NCBI GenBank assembly: GCA_964413935.1
Contig: CAYPTY010000001.1
Coordinates: 164,948-228,947 of the forward strand
DNA from: CAYPTY01 sp964413935
GTDB taxonomy: Bacteria > Bacteroidota > Rhodothermia > Balneolales > Balneolaceae
Length of the DNA: 64,000 bases
Direction of reading: 5' to 3'
The notes beneath the pieces are model-generated. The model worked only from the letters and a program-made list of their open reading frames with translations. It was not told where the DNA came from and ran no database searches. Within the stretch, counting starts at the first letter, position 1, and every line of letters begins with the position of its first letter. Shown here piece after piece: positions 8,850 through 17,684 of this stretch. Position numbers and translations under genes: made by a program.

Positions 8850-9674
8850 ATGACCCCAAATCAAAGCACATATTTAAAAGCCTTCAAGGAGGGTGTTTTT
8901 TCTGTTGGACTGGATAAGAAATTTGTTCGGATTGGACACGATGATCCGCCTGCAAAAGGTGCACTTAAGATTTCTTTGAATCCATTCCTGATTCATACCG
9001 ATAATCGGGTGTATCTGTTTGATGTTGGCATCGGTGAGTTTGGGGAGGATACCGGACCTGAAATCATCTGCGGTTATCTGAACGAACTGGGCCTTACGGA
9101 ATACGATATCACCGATATTTTTCTCAGTCATCTGCACTATGATCACATCGGAGGGCTTGCCAATCGCACACACGGATACTGGGAAATGACATATCCGGAT
9201 GCAAAAGTATGGACCTCCGAAAAAGCCTGGAATAAAGTAAGCCGAAAAGAACTCTGGTATGATGAAGAAAAAACGGAATTCATACAGTTTCTGAATGCAA
9301 GGGCTGATCTGCATTTCCTTAAAGATGAAGAGGTTCCCTATCCCGAAATAATGACGCGTGTTATCGGCGGGCATACCGAGTTCCACCAGGTGCTCTTTTT
9401 TGATGATGGAAACCACAAATACATGCAGGCCGGGGATGTGATTGCCACAGCCAATCAGGTGAACCGGAAATTTGCGGCCAAGTACGATTTTGATCCGGAA
9501 ACCAGCATGAAACAGCGCGAAATACTCTCCCGCTTTGCCTTCGAAGAAGGATATACTATTTTAGGCTTCCATGACGACAAGCATCCGGTATTCCGGCTCA
9601 CTGATTATGGTCAGCGTAGCGGATACCGAATAGAAGCATTAGACACAAATGTGGCAGCAGGAATTTCTGGATGA
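8850..9674 (+). CDS. MBL-fold metallo-hydrolase
   Basis: This 274-residue metallo-beta-lactamase-fold protein has the zinc-binding motif HLHYDH at residues 94-99 (HxHxDH). A later histidine is in GGHTEFHQV, the metal-bridging aspartate is probably in MQAGDV, and a last histidine is in ILGFHDDKHP. There is no signal peptide, so it is cytoplasmic. The substrate cannot be told from sequence; related proteins include lactonases and other hydrolases. The 119 bases upstream hold no gene but contain an imperfect inverted repeat (ATTCG/CGAAT) and a short direct repeat (TTCAGGA twice). The 3' end overlaps the start of the purine nucleoside phosphorylase gene by 26 bases in another frame, so the two are translationally close. 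Confidence 0.88.
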   Translation: MTPNQSTYLKAFKEGVFSVGLDKKFVRIGHDDPPAKGALKISLNPFLIHTDNRVYLFDVGIGEFGEDTGPEIICGYLNELGLTEYDITDIFLSHLHYDHIGGLANRTHGYWEMTYPDAKVWTSEKAWNKVSRKELWYDEEKTEFIQFLNARADLHFLKDEEVPYPEIMTRVIGGHTEFHQVLFFDDGNHKYMQAGDVIATANQVNRKFAAKYDFDPETSMKQREILSRFAFEEGYTILGFHDDKHPVFRLTDYGQRSGYRIEALDTNVAAGISG

Positions 9675-10440
9675 TATTTACAATTACCTGACCCTCCGGG
9701 CCGACTGTGAACACCTGGAAACAGCGATTATTCTCGGTTCAGGGCTGGGTGACTTTGCTTCACGCATTGAGAATCCTGAGGTAATTCCCTATCTCGATAT
9801 TCCTCACTTCCCTCCGACTACTGTAGCCGGGCACAACGGTTCTCTGATCATTGGTGATATTGGTGAAAAACGGATTATGGCTTTTTCCGGACGCTATCAT
9901 CACTATGAGGGTCATGATTTTAACACGGCGGTTATTCCCGTGAAAGTGGCTCATCTTCTGGGAGCCAAAAACCTGATCATTACCAACGCAGCCGGTGGCA
10001 TCAATCCCAATTTTAATGTGGGAGATCTCATGGTGATTGATGATGTGATAAGGCTGGGTATGAGTGCCACACCTCCGCACAAAGACATCTTCATTTACAC
10101 CCACTATCGTTATGTGGAACAGGTACGCAAAACCGCTGCAGATTTGGGTATTGCCCTTCAGAGAGGATCATACGTGTATGTTACCGGGCCCAATTATGAG
10201 ACACCGGCCGAAATAGAAGCTTTTCGCAGGCTGGGAGCCGACGCGGTAGGCATGAGTACGGTACCCGAGCTTTTTGAAGCCGCACGCCTGCACATGCATT
10301 GCGTAGGACTATCACTCATCAGTAACGCGGCATCAGGCATGAATGATGAGCCTCTCAATCATGAGGAAGTAAAAGAAGCCGCAAAACTGGCTGGTGGTAC
10401 CTTTGGTACCCTGGTCGAAAAACTCATTCAAACATTCTGA
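9649..10440 (+). CDS. Purine-nucleoside phosphorylase (PNP, trimeric class)
   Basis: The 263-residue cytoplasmic enzyme splits purine nucleosides (inosine, guanosine) with phosphate to give base and ribose 1-phosphate for salvage. Family motifs are clear: the phosphate-binding GSGLGDFA near the N-terminus, GHNGSL, the SGRYHHYEGHD loop, the ITNAAGGINP strand, and the purine-site region GPNYETPAEI followed by GMSTVPE. The length suits the low-molecular-mass PNP class (PunA/DeoD2-like). Its ATG lies inside the end of the MBL gene. Other purine enzymes in the window (adenosine kinase, rdgB, purA, purF) are not adjacent. Confidence 0.95.
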   Translation: MWQQEFLDDIYNYLTLRADCEHLETAIILGSGLGDFASRIENPEVIPYLDIPHFPPTTVAGHNGSLIIGDIGEKRIMAFSGRYHHYEGHDFNTAVIPVKVAHLLGAKNLIITNAAGGINPNFNVGDLMVIDDVIRLGMSATPPHKDIFIYTHYRYVEQVRKTAADLGIALQRGSYVYVTGPNYETPAEIEAFRRLGADAVGMSTVPELFEAARLHMHCVGLSLISNAASGMNDEPLNHEEVKEAAKLAGGTFGTLVEKLIQTF

Positions 10441-10446
10441 ATACTT

Positions 10447-11364
10447 ATGAAAAATGCATTGATCGCCTCCCTGCTGATATCTGGTTTCTTACTGCTTTCC
10501 GGATGCAGTAAAAATTCAGCCGAACAACCTTTAATAGAAGAAGGCGAAACCGCAACGCTCATTCTGGATGGTTTTCAGTTTACGGAAGGTGCAGCATGGC
10601 ATCCTGATGGTTTTCTGATCTTCTCTGACATCCCGGCCAACACCATTTATCGCTGGTCGGAAGGCAGTCCCGAAGCACAGGTTTTTCGAAATCCATCCGG
10701 AAATACAAACGGAAATGCTTTTGATAACAACGGACGGCTGATCAGCGCGGAACACGGTAATCGAAGGGTGTCCATCACCGACAGCAGCGGTAATATTACC
10801 ACGCTGGCCGACAGCTACGACACTAAAAGACTGAACAGCCCGAATGACCTGACCATCGCTTCAGACGGACGTATCTATTTCACCGATCCGCCCTATGGTA
10901 TTTCACAGGGTCAGGAGGAACTGGGCTTTTATGGAGTGTACCTGGTTGACCTTGATGGCAATCTGAATTTACTCGACGATAGCTTTATCCGACCGAATGG
11001 TATTGCTCTTTCACCCGATGAGAGCAAATTATACGTAAACGATTCGCAGGAGAAATTCATCCGGGTTTATGATGTGCAGGCTGATGGATCCATCTCCAAT
11101 GGCAGGCTCTTTGCGGACCTTTCCTCATCTCCCTTATCCGGCACCACGGACGGAATGAAAGTGGATAGCAGCGGGAATGTCTATACAACGGGACCGGGCG
11201 GAGTATGGGTTTTTTCACCCGAGGGCGAAGCGCTTCACTTTATCGCTGTTCCGGAAAACACCACCAACCTGTCGTTCGGCGGGCCGGACTACAGCACACT
11301 CTACGTTACGGCATCCTCATCCGTGTATAAAATCGAGACGAATGCCACAGGCATCCGTCCCTGA
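10447..11364 (+). CDS. SMP-30/gluconolactonase-like lipoprotein
   Basis: The protein of 305 residues begins with a lipoprotein signal ending LLLSGC, with C20 as the lipidation site, so it should be anchored in the envelope. The rest is a six-bladed propeller of the SMP-30/gluconolactonase/LRE family: FTEGAAWHPDGFLIFSD (candidate metal glutamate), NGNAFDNNGRLISAEH, NSPNDLTIASDGRIYFTD (candidate metal asparagine) and RPNGIALSPDESKLYVND (candidate catalytic aspartate). Family members hydrolyse sugar lactones in a metal-dependent way; the substrate here is unknown. It starts six bases after the PNP stop, so it is likely co-transcribed and is the last gene of this forward run before the convergent carboxylase gene. 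Confidence 0.9.
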   Translation: MKNALIASLLISGFLLLSGCSKNSAEQPLIEEGETATLILDGFQFTEGAAWHPDGFLIFSDIPANTIYRWSEGSPEAQVFRNPSGNTNGNAFDNNGRLISAEHGNRRVSITDSSGNITTLADSYDTKRLNSPNDLTIASDGRIYFTDPPYGISQGQEELGFYGVYLVDLDGNLNLLDDSFIRPNGIALSPDESKLYVNDSQEKFIRVYDVQADGSISNGRLFADLSSSPLSGTTDGMKVDSSGNVYTTGPGGVWVFSPEGEALHFIAVPENTTNLSFGGPDYSTLYVTASSSVYKIETNATGIRP

Positions 11365-11393
11365 TTCCCTATTAATGTGCTAAGCAGAATGAA

Positions 11394-12944
11394 TTAGAGC
11401 GGGAGATTATCGTGCTTTTTCTTGGGCACGAAATCCACCTTATGCTGGCTCAGCTCAAAAGCTTTGATCAGCTTTTCGCGGGTCTGATGGGGTAAGATCA
11501 CATCATCGATGTAACCGCGTGCTGCCGCACCATAGGGATGCGCAAACTCTTCGCTGTACTGAGCTTCCAGTTCTGCCTGCTTGGCTTCCGGATCATCGGC
11601 GGCCTGAATCTCCCGGCGGAAAATAATTTCAACCGCACCTTTGGTTCCCATCACGGCGATCTCAGCTGTTGGCCAGGCCACATTGTAGTCGGCCCGGATG
11701 TGCTTTGAGTTCATGACATCGTAGGCTCCACCATATGCTTTTCGGGTAATAACCGTCATTTTAGGCACGGTTGCCTCGCAATAGGCATAAAGCAGTTTTG
11801 CTCCATGCTTGATGATACCGCCCCATTCCTGATCGGTGCCGGGCAGGAAGCCGGGCACGTCCACGAAAGTAACCAGTGGAATGTTAAAAGCATCACAGAA
11901 GCGTACAAAGCGGGCCCCTTTCAAAGATGAACGAATACCGAGTACACCGGCAAGCGCCAGAGGCTGGTTAGCTACCACGCCCACGGAACGTCCGCCGAGA
12001 CGGGCAAATCCCACCACAATATTCTCCGCATAATCCTTGTGTACCTCGAAGAAGGAATCTTTATCCATAATGCCCTCGATCACCTCTTTCATGTCGTAAG
12101 GCTTGTTCGGATTCAGCGGTACAATATCATCCAGGGCTTTCACCTTTTCAGCGGGAGGATCCACCGATTCAATCAACGGCACTTTCTCCTCACAATTCTG
12201 AGGAATATAGCTCATCAGCTTGCGAATATCCTGAAGACAGGCGGCATCATTCGGAGTAGAGAAGTGAGCAACCCCTGATTTGGTATTGTGAGTCACAGAT
12301 CCACCCAGTTCTTCTGAGGAAACTTCCTCATGAGTCACTGTTTTCACAACATTAGGCCCGGTAACAAACATGTAACTGGTTTTTTCAACCATAAAAATAA
12401 AATCGGTCAGAGCCGGACTATAAACCGCACCACCTGCACAAGGACCCATAATGGCTGAAATCTGAGGGACTACCCCTGAGGCCATACTGTTTCTCCAGAA
12501 TACTTCCGCATAGCCTCCCAGTGAAGAAACCCCTTCCTGAATACGGGCACCACCTGAGTCATTCAAGCCAATAACGGGAATTCCGTTTTTCATGGCCAGA
12601 TCCATCACCTTGCACATTTTTTCTGCATGTGCCTCAGAAAGGGATCCTCCAAAAACGGTGAAATCCTGGCTGAACACATAAACCGGGCGACCGTTTATTT
12701 TTCCGAAACCGGTCACAATACCATCCCCTAAAAATTTCTGTTTGTCCAGGCCGAAGTTGTTGCTTCTGTGCGTCACAAAAGCATCGATCTCCTCGAAAGA
12801 CCCTTTATCAAGCAGTAAATCTATTCGCTCCCGGGCTGTAAGTTTACCCTTCGCATGCTGTTTCTCAATGCGGGCTTCGCCCCCACCTACCTTTGATTCA
12901 TCCCGTAAATCCTGTAATCGCTCAACCTTCTCGTTTGTAGCCAT
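11394..12944 (-). CDS. Acyl-CoA carboxylase beta (carboxyltransferase) subunit
   Basis: This 516-residue cytoplasmic carboxyltransferase of the propionyl-/methylmalonyl-CoA carboxylase type transfers CO2 from biotin to an acyl-CoA. It has both crotonase-like halves: the N half with YVFSQDFTVFGGSLSEAHAEK, GLNDSGGARIQEGV and GPCAGGAVYSPAL, and the C half with FVDVPGFLPGTDQEWGGI and KAYGGAYDVM. The oxyanion-hole glycine pairs lie in these loops. I placed the start at the ATG at 12944 (MATNEKVERLQDL) because the longer frame reaching 12998 adds 18 atypical residues and would overlap the upstream gene. The biotin carboxylase and biotin carrier subunits are not in this window. It lies seven bases downstream of the unknown acidic protein gene. 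Confidence 0.93.
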   Translation of the reverse strand: MATNEKVERLQDLRDESKVGGGEARIEKQHAKGKLTARERIDLLLDKGSFEEIDAFVTHRSNNFGLDKQKFLGDGIVTGFGKINGRPVYVFSQDFTVFGGSLSEAHAEKMCKVMDLAMKNGIPVIGLNDSGGARIQEGVSSLGGYAEVFWRNSMASGVVPQISAIMGPCAGGAVYSPALTDFIFMVEKTSYMFVTGPNVVKTVTHEEVSSEELGGSVTHNTKSGVAHFSTPNDAACLQDIRKLMSYIPQNCEEKVPLIESVDPPAEKVKALDDIVPLNPNKPYDMKEVIEGIMDKDSFFEVHKDYAENIVVGFARLGGRSVGVVANQPLALAGVLGIRSSLKGARFVRFCDAFNIPLVTFVDVPGFLPGTDQEWGGIIKHGAKLLYAYCEATVPKMTVITRKAYGGAYDVMNSKHIRADYNVAWPTAEIAVMGTKGAVEIIFRREIQAADDPEAKQAELEAQYSEEFAHPYGAAARGYIDDVILPHQTREKLIKAFELSQHKVDFVPKKKHDNLPL

Positions 12945-12951
12945 AATTGTT

Positions 12952-14565
12952 TTATTTCTTGAAGTAATTCTGAAGTTTATTGGTAAACTCGACCGCAATT
13001 TCGGAAGTCATATCGATATCATTGCGTTTAAATATATTACGCTGCACATATCCAGAGGCTTCTTTCCAGGTCTTGATCTGAGAAAGCTCTTCCATGGCTT
13101 CATCGTAGGCATATTCAGCACCCAGAAAGAGCTCATCAACAAGCACATCCTTTTCACTACTCAGATAAGCCTGCAGACCGCTTTCCCCGGATTCACCTCC
13201 CGCTGATTTTTCCTCATCCCCCGATTTCTTATCCCCCACAACCATATTGATGTGGTCGTCTGTCAGGAACTGTTTCCAGACGGGACCTCCTTCCTCTGCA
13301 TTTTCTTCCTCTGCAATTACTGAACCGGAAGATGTAGAAGCATCGTCATCCATGGTGATATCACCCGAATCGCTAACCTCCATCACCACTTCATCATCCT
13401 TTTCTTCACTCAGGTATTGCTCATCTTCTTCCAGGCGCTGAAGACTACTGGCTGCCTGCTGCAGTACAGAACTGATGCTGTCTGATTGTACACCTTCTTT
13501 GTGAGACTTCCGATGCTCCGGTTCTATAGCTGACTTTTCAGATTGGCCCGAAACGGATTCCTCATCAAGATCATCGTCGTCAGAATCCTGCTTGGTTTTA
13601 ATTTCCTCAACCAGCTCATCCATCTCCGAATTGGAAAGCACATTCTCCTTCAGCTTTTCAGCTAGTGTGTCTCCCGGTTTAACATTTTCCTCATTCAGCG
13701 GCTGGTATTCGTAATTTCCAAAAAAGCTGTCGATGAGTCCCTGTTCTTTTTCATCCACTTGAGAAAGGGTATCCACTTCTCTGTTGATAATCTCCTCATC
13801 CTCTTTTGCCTTGCTTTTGAAACGCATCATAATACGCTGGGCATCTTCCGGTGAGGTCAGGATCTGCACGAATTCTTCCTTGGTGATGGTACCCGTCATA
13901 TCCTCAAAAAAATCTGCCACTTTATCCATTCTCTTATCCTTATAGAAAATAGCAAGCAACAGGGTATCCACTTGATTATCATACATCCTGAAAAGCAGGT
14001 CCAGTTTCTGCCCCCAGTGAATGGCTGTATAAGTGGAAACCAGCTTTTCATCCAGATTATGAATCAGAATACTGCATCGTTTGCGGGTAAGAGTATCCAG
14101 CGATCGTTTTTTCATGTACAGCGGGATAGCCGAAGCAAAATGCTTATACACGGTGAGCTGGTTTGTGCGCTCTACCAGCTCGTCATAAGGAAGCTCATCT
14201 TCTTCCCCGAAAATAAAATGGGTAAGCTGATTGCGGGGCTGAATAAAAATCGGGAAAATCTCTTTCACCGAATTATTGATGGCTGTTCGAAGACTTTTTT
14301 TGGGGATGCAGGAATTGCTGACAGCCGCTCCTATAAAATCGGCCCAGGCTTTTCTCATCAGCGGGTGATCCATGTCCAGCCATTTGGAAGATGGAGGTTT
14401 CAGGTCCTGAAGGATCTTCAGCTCAACTGAATTTCTGATATGCTCGATAATCTGCGAGGGAATGCCTGCACTAAGCAGATCTTTTGGGGTAAAACTATCC
14501 GGCCCGGAAGTAATTTTACCCATCAGATTGTCTGTGATGCGCTTTATCTCTTTATCCAATCCCAT
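12952..14565 (-). CDS. Unrecognised protein with acidic low-complexity centre
   Basis: I do not recognise this protein (537 residues from ATG at 14565; a TTG at 14601 would add 12). The first ~290 residues look like a soluble, mostly helical domain (FIGAAVSNSCIPKKSL, QPRNQLTHFIFGEEDELPYD, DTLTRKRCSILIHNLD). Residues ~310-480 are acidic and Ser/Glu/Asp-rich with little predicted order (KQDSDDDDLDEESVSG, VSDSGDITMDDDASTSSG). The last ~60 residues return to an ordered, helical pattern (AEYAYDEAMEELSQIKTW) and end in KLQNYFKK. No signal peptide or membrane helix is evident, so it is likely cytoplasmic. It sits directly upstream of the acyl-CoA carboxylase beta gene, which suggests co-transcription, not a shared function. 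An adaptor or regulatory protein with a flexible linker is possible but unproven. Confidence 0.75.
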   Translation of the reverse strand: MGLDKEIKRITDNLMGKITSGPDSFTPKDLLSAGIPSQIIEHIRNSVELKILQDLKPPSSKWLDMDHPLMRKAWADFIGAAVSNSCIPKKSLRTAINNSVKEIFPIFIQPRNQLTHFIFGEEDELPYDELVERTNQLTVYKHFASAIPLYMKKRSLDTLTRKRCSILIHNLDEKLVSTYTAIHWGQKLDLLFRMYDNQVDTLLLAIFYKDKRMDKVADFFEDMTGTITKEEFVQILTSPEDAQRIMMRFKSKAKEDEEIINREVDTLSQVDEKEQGLIDSFFGNYEYQPLNEENVKPGDTLAEKLKENVLSNSEMDELVEEIKTKQDSDDDDLDEESVSGQSEKSAIEPEHRKSHKEGVQSDSISSVLQQAASSLQRLEEDEQYLSEEKDDEVVMEVSDSGDITMDDDASTSSGSVIAEEENAEEGGPVWKQFLTDDHINMVVGDKKSGDEEKSAGGESGESGLQAYLSSEKDVLVDELFLGAEYAYDEAMEELSQIKTWKEASGYVQRNIFKRNDIDMTSEIAVEFTNKLQNYFKK

Positions 14566-14697
14566 TAATCCGAATATAGAATCTATGCCCCCCGCATACA
14601 AACCTTAGCAGGCACAAATGCCCAAAAAATCTATGATTTTTTTGGTAATATGCTCCAGCTCCAAATCACAGGAAGCCCTAAAATTTTTATATCCTCC

Positions 14698-15315
14698 ATG
14701 CTTCAATTACAGGTCCGGAATCTCAGCAAAAAGTACATCGGCAAAGAGGTACTTGGCGGACTAAATTTTGACTATACGGAAGGTGTGCTTGGAATAGCAG
14801 GAAGCAACGGCAGCGGGAAGTCCACCTTATTGAAATGCCTGGCTTTTTTGCTCAAGCCTTCATCGGGTGAGATTATCTGGAAACGGGATGAAAAGAATCT
14901 TGACCGGGAACAGGTAAAGAACGCACTGGGTTTTGCGGCACCTTATATTGAGTTGTATCCTGAACTCAGTACCGCGGAAAACCTTGAATTCCTGGCCCGG
15001 ATTTCAGACAGTGACTGGAACAAAGAACAGGAAGCATCCATTGTTGAATCCACAGAAACCACGATTTTCCGGGATCAGAGCTATGGAAGCCTTTCATCGG
15101 GTCAGCAGCAACGGGTTAAACTGGCAGCTTCCCTGATCAGAAATCCGGATATCCTGATTCTGGACGAACCGGGAACCAACCTGGATCAAAGTGGTCATCA
15201 GATTATTGCGCGAATTGCAGAGGAGCGCAGAAAAAACGGCAGATGCCTTATCATCGCTTCCAATAGTGAACAGGAACTTCAACTTTGTGATCAAATTATC
15301 ACCTTAGGAAATTAA
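14698..15315 (+). CDS. ABC transporter ATP-binding protein (CcmA-like, orphan)
   Basis: This short (205-residue) ABC ATPase has Walker A GSNGSGKST (about 35-43), the signature LSSGQ at about 132-136 and Walker B ILILDEP near 152-158. It lacks extra domains. Size and style resemble CcmA, the ATPase of the cytochrome c haem exporter, but no ccmB or ccmC permease follows, so the name is only a resemblance. I chose the ATG at 14698 (MLQLQVRNLSKKY) because it matches the usual ABC opening. An ATG at 14650 would add 16 residues with a partial repeat of the same bases (MLQLQ). Two bases separate its stop region from the aminopeptidase gene, so the two are probably on one transcript. Confidence 0.88.
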   Translation: MLQLQVRNLSKKYIGKEVLGGLNFDYTEGVLGIAGSNGSGKSTLLKCLAFLLKPSSGEIIWKRDEKNLDREQVKNALGFAAPYIELYPELSTAENLEFLARISDSDWNKEQEASIVESTETTIFRDQSYGSLSSGQQQRVKLAASLIRNPDILILDEPGTNLDQSGHQIIARIAEERRKNGRCLIIASNSEQELQLCDQIITLGN

Positions 15316-15316
15316 T

Positions 15317-16420
15317 ATGTATTCAGACAACGATCGAAAATTAGCCACACTCATCCTTGAGCACAGTACACAGTTAAAATCAGGAGAACATGTGATGGTT
15401 CAGCTTATCGGACTTAACGGCATTGAGTTGCTCAGAGCCCTGGTTGAACAGATTCGCGAAAAAGGGGCGCATCCCTTTATCCAAATTAACGACAGCGAAA
15501 CCCAGCGCATGCTCATTGAGAAAGGAAATGAAGAATTCTGGAAAAAGCAGGCTGAGGTAGACCAGCTTCCGCTCATGAAACAGATGGATGTGTTCATTGG
15601 AATCCGGGCTTCAGAAAATATTTATGAGAATTCGGCTGCCTCAAAAGAAGCCAATAAAGCCTATTCTGAGCAGTTTCTCCGCCCAGTTCACTTTGAGGAA
15701 AGAGTGAATAACACCAAATGGTGCATTATGCGTTATCCCTCTCCGGCTTTTGCGATGAATGCTAAACGGCCTACCCGTGAATTCACCGATTTTTACTATA
15801 AAGCCTGCCTCCTGGATTATGCCAAACTTCGGGATGCCATGCTTCCGCTGGAAAAAAGACTGCGTGCAACCGATATGATTCACCTCAAAGGTGAGGGTAC
15901 CGACATCAGCTTTTCCGTGAAGGGTCAAAACTGGGTGCCCTGTTTTGGCAGCCACAATATCCCGGACGGGGAAATTTTCACATCGCCCGTCCTCGACTCG
16001 GTCAACGGTCACATTACCTATGCTCCATCAGTGTATCAGGGCAAGCCTTTTGAATTCGTAAAGCTGGAAGTAAAAGATGGGGTGGTTGTGGATTTCGATT
16101 CCTCCAATAACGATGCTCTGAAAGATATCCTCGACACCGATGAAGGCGCCCGACGATTCGGAGAATTCAGTTTCGGTACCAATCCGGTGATCGAGTCGCC
16201 CATGTACGATATTCTCTTTGACGAAAAAATTTATGGATCCAACCACCTTACCCTGGGTAAAGATTATGAAATTGCCCCGAATGGCAATTCATCCAACATA
16301 CACTGGGATCTGGTCTGTATTGGAGCCGATGTGTACCTGGATGGTGAGCTCATCCGCAAAGGGCGTGAATTTGTAACGGATGATCTGAAAGGACTAAACC
16401 CGGATCAGCTGCTGAAATAA
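15317..16420 (+). CDS. M29 family (thermophilic-type) aminopeptidase
   Basis: The 367-residue cytoplasmic enzyme resembles M29 metallo-aminopeptidases (AmpS/PepS/aminopeptidase T), which release N-terminal residues from peptides using two metal ions. Supporting motifs are the N-terminal ATLILEHSTQLKSGEHVMVQ, the metal-site region KGEGTDISFSVKG, IPDGEIFTSPV with its conserved glutamate, a middle FGEFSFGTNP, and the late cluster of charged residues around GSNHLTLGKDYE and HWDLVCIGADVYLDGE. The length is slightly short for M29 (about 400-415), mostly within the first third. It begins one base after the ABC gene ends and is followed one base later by the LuxR-type gene. Confidence 0.9.
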   Translation: MYSDNDRKLATLILEHSTQLKSGEHVMVQLIGLNGIELLRALVEQIREKGAHPFIQINDSETQRMLIEKGNEEFWKKQAEVDQLPLMKQMDVFIGIRASENIYENSAASKEANKAYSEQFLRPVHFEERVNNTKWCIMRYPSPAFAMNAKRPTREFTDFYYKACLLDYAKLRDAMLPLEKRLRATDMIHLKGEGTDISFSVKGQNWVPCFGSHNIPDGEIFTSPVLDSVNGHITYAPSVYQGKPFEFVKLEVKDGVVVDFDSSNNDALKDILDTDEGARRFGEFSFGTNPVIESPMYDILFDEKIYGSNHLTLGKDYEIAPNGNSSNIHWDLVCIGADVYLDGELIRKGREFVTDDLKGLNPDQLLK

Positions 16421-16421
16421 G

Positions 16422-16838
16422 TTGAACAGGCATATCATTCTATATGGCCTTTTACTTGCCCTGCTGACGGTTATCCTTCAGTTACTGGATTACTCCAACA
16501 GGCTTAAAATGCTTTCCACAGAATGGTATGTTATTCTCATTGCGGTCATTTTTACAGGCTGCGGTATCTGGGTGGGATCACTGCTCACCTCGAAAAAGAA
16601 AGCTGCCCGGAACTTTGAAGTAAACCGGAAGGCTCTTGATTACCTGCAGATCAGCGAGCGGGAGCTGGAAGTACTTAGTTTACTGGCTGAGGGACTCAGT
16701 AATGATGAAATTGCCGGAAAGCTGTATGTATCCGTGAACACCGTAAAAACGCATCTCACCAATCTATATCAGAAGCTGGATGTTAAACGGAGAACACAAG
16801 CGGTGAAAAAAGGCAAATCCCTCAAGCTCATCCCCTGA
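16422..16838 (+). CDS. Membrane-tethered LuxR-type HTH transcriptional regulator
   Basis: The 138-residue protein has two transmembrane helices (about 4-22 and 34-56) followed by a LuxR-type helix-turn-helix at about 78-135. The HTH motif is clear: ISERELEVLSLLAEGLSNDE and IAGKLYVSVNTVKTHLTNLY. There is no receiver or ligand domain, so the HTH would be held at the inner membrane. The start is TTG at 16422, one base after the aminopeptidase stop. Such membrane LuxR proteins often pair with a DUF4199 gene in related genomes, as happens here 106 bases downstream, and I infer that the HTH controls that gene. DNA targets are unknown. Confidence 0.88.
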   Translation: MNRHIILYGLLLALLTVILQLLDYSNRLKMLSTEWYVILIAVIFTGCGIWVGSLLTSKKKAARNFEVNRKALDYLQISERELEVLSLLAEGLSNDEIAGKLYVSVNTVKTHLTNLYQKLDVKRRTQAVKKGKSLKLIP

Positions 16839-16840
16839 TT

Positions 16841-16865
16841 TTTCATCCAAATGGATGAAATTTTT
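16841..16865 (+). terminator. Weak stem-loop with U-run after the LuxR-type gene
   Basis: An 8-bp perfect stem (TTTCATCC at 16841-16848, loop AAAT, GGATGAAA at 16853-16860) is followed by TTTTT. The stem is AT-rich, so it may only partly end transcription before the DUF4199 gene; it could instead be a regulatory site in that gene's leader. Confidence 0.45.
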
Positions 16866-16944
16866 AAAATCACCCGAAAGGATGACTGCCGATCCTGCCA
16901 CATTTTCTACTATTCGTGCAATCATTAACTAATTGGATATTGCC

Positions 16945-17478
16945 ATGCAGAAAATTATGCTTACCTACGGACCTATTATCGGGGCCGTCATTATCCTAAC
17001 GGTCATCATCAGTATGACTGCCACATCCGGTGAGGGAGAAATGTCGACTTCGCCGCTGATCGGATACCTGATTCAGATCATTGCTTTTTCGGTGATCTTT
17101 ATCGCAGTTAAAAAATATCGCGACCAGGAACTGGGAGGGGTCATTAAATTCGGCTCTGCTTTTAAACTGGGACTTGGAATCAGCCTTATCGCAAGTGTGG
17201 TATATGTGCTGGTCTGGGAAATTTATCTGAACATCACCGATTTTGCCTTTATATCAGATTATGCCGATGCCCTGCTGGAAGAAGGCCGCAGTGAGGGTAA
17301 GTCGGCCGAAGAATTAGCCAAACTTGAGGAACAAACCAGTATGGTGGTTCAAAATTACCAGAATCCCTTTTTCCGGCTGGCCATCACTCTGACCGAAGTA
17401 TTTCCAACCGGAATAGTGCTCTCACTGATTGCTGCTCTGGTTTTTCGGTCCAAGGATAAGAACCACTCAGAAAATTAG
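16945..17478 (+). CDS. DUF4199 membrane protein
   Basis: The 177-residue protein has about four transmembrane helices: about 7-24 (YGPIIGAVIILTVIISMT), 36-54, 68-90 and 148-166. The segment between helices three and four is a charged loop (LLEEGRSEGKSAEELAKLEE). This topology and the LGLGISLIASVVYVLVWEIY region match DUF4199, a family of unknown function in Bacteroidota-type bacteria. I set the start at the ATG at 16945; the TTG at 16933 adds only four residues. It follows the membrane LuxR-type gene, its likely partner or regulator. Confidence 0.85.
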   Translation: MQKIMLTYGPIIGAVIILTVIISMTATSGEGEMSTSPLIGYLIQIIAFSVIFIAVKKYRDQELGGVIKFGSAFKLGLGISLIASVVYVLVWEIYLNITDFAFISDYADALLEEGRSEGKSAEELAKLEEQTSMVVQNYQNPFFRLAITLTEVFPTGIVLSLIAALVFRSKDKNHSEN

Positions 17479-17572
17479 AATTTAGGTGGAGTTATTTATG
17501 GGAAATGCTTCGGATCTTAATCCCATGACCTGAGCTGAAAACAACAATAATTACTTCCTTTGTTTGAACCTC

Positions 17573-17608
17573 AATCCCGGAAGCGGAATGACCTTCGGGA
17601 TTTTTTTT
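17573..17608 (+). terminator. Rho-independent terminator after DUF4199 gene
   Basis: The stem AATCCCG(G)AAG pairs with CTTCGGGATT with one bulged G and a nine-base loop, followed by eight T residues. It ends the ABC/aminopeptidase/LuxR/DUF4199 run. The rest of the 17479-17739 gap holds only the promoter of the thioredoxin-like gene; I see no RNA gene there. Confidence 0.8.
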
Positions 17609-17684
17609 ACCCCAACCTTAAAGAAATCTAACGAAAAACGGCCTTAATGAGGCTGTTTTGGGCTTTTCTTAAGAAAGATTAAAG

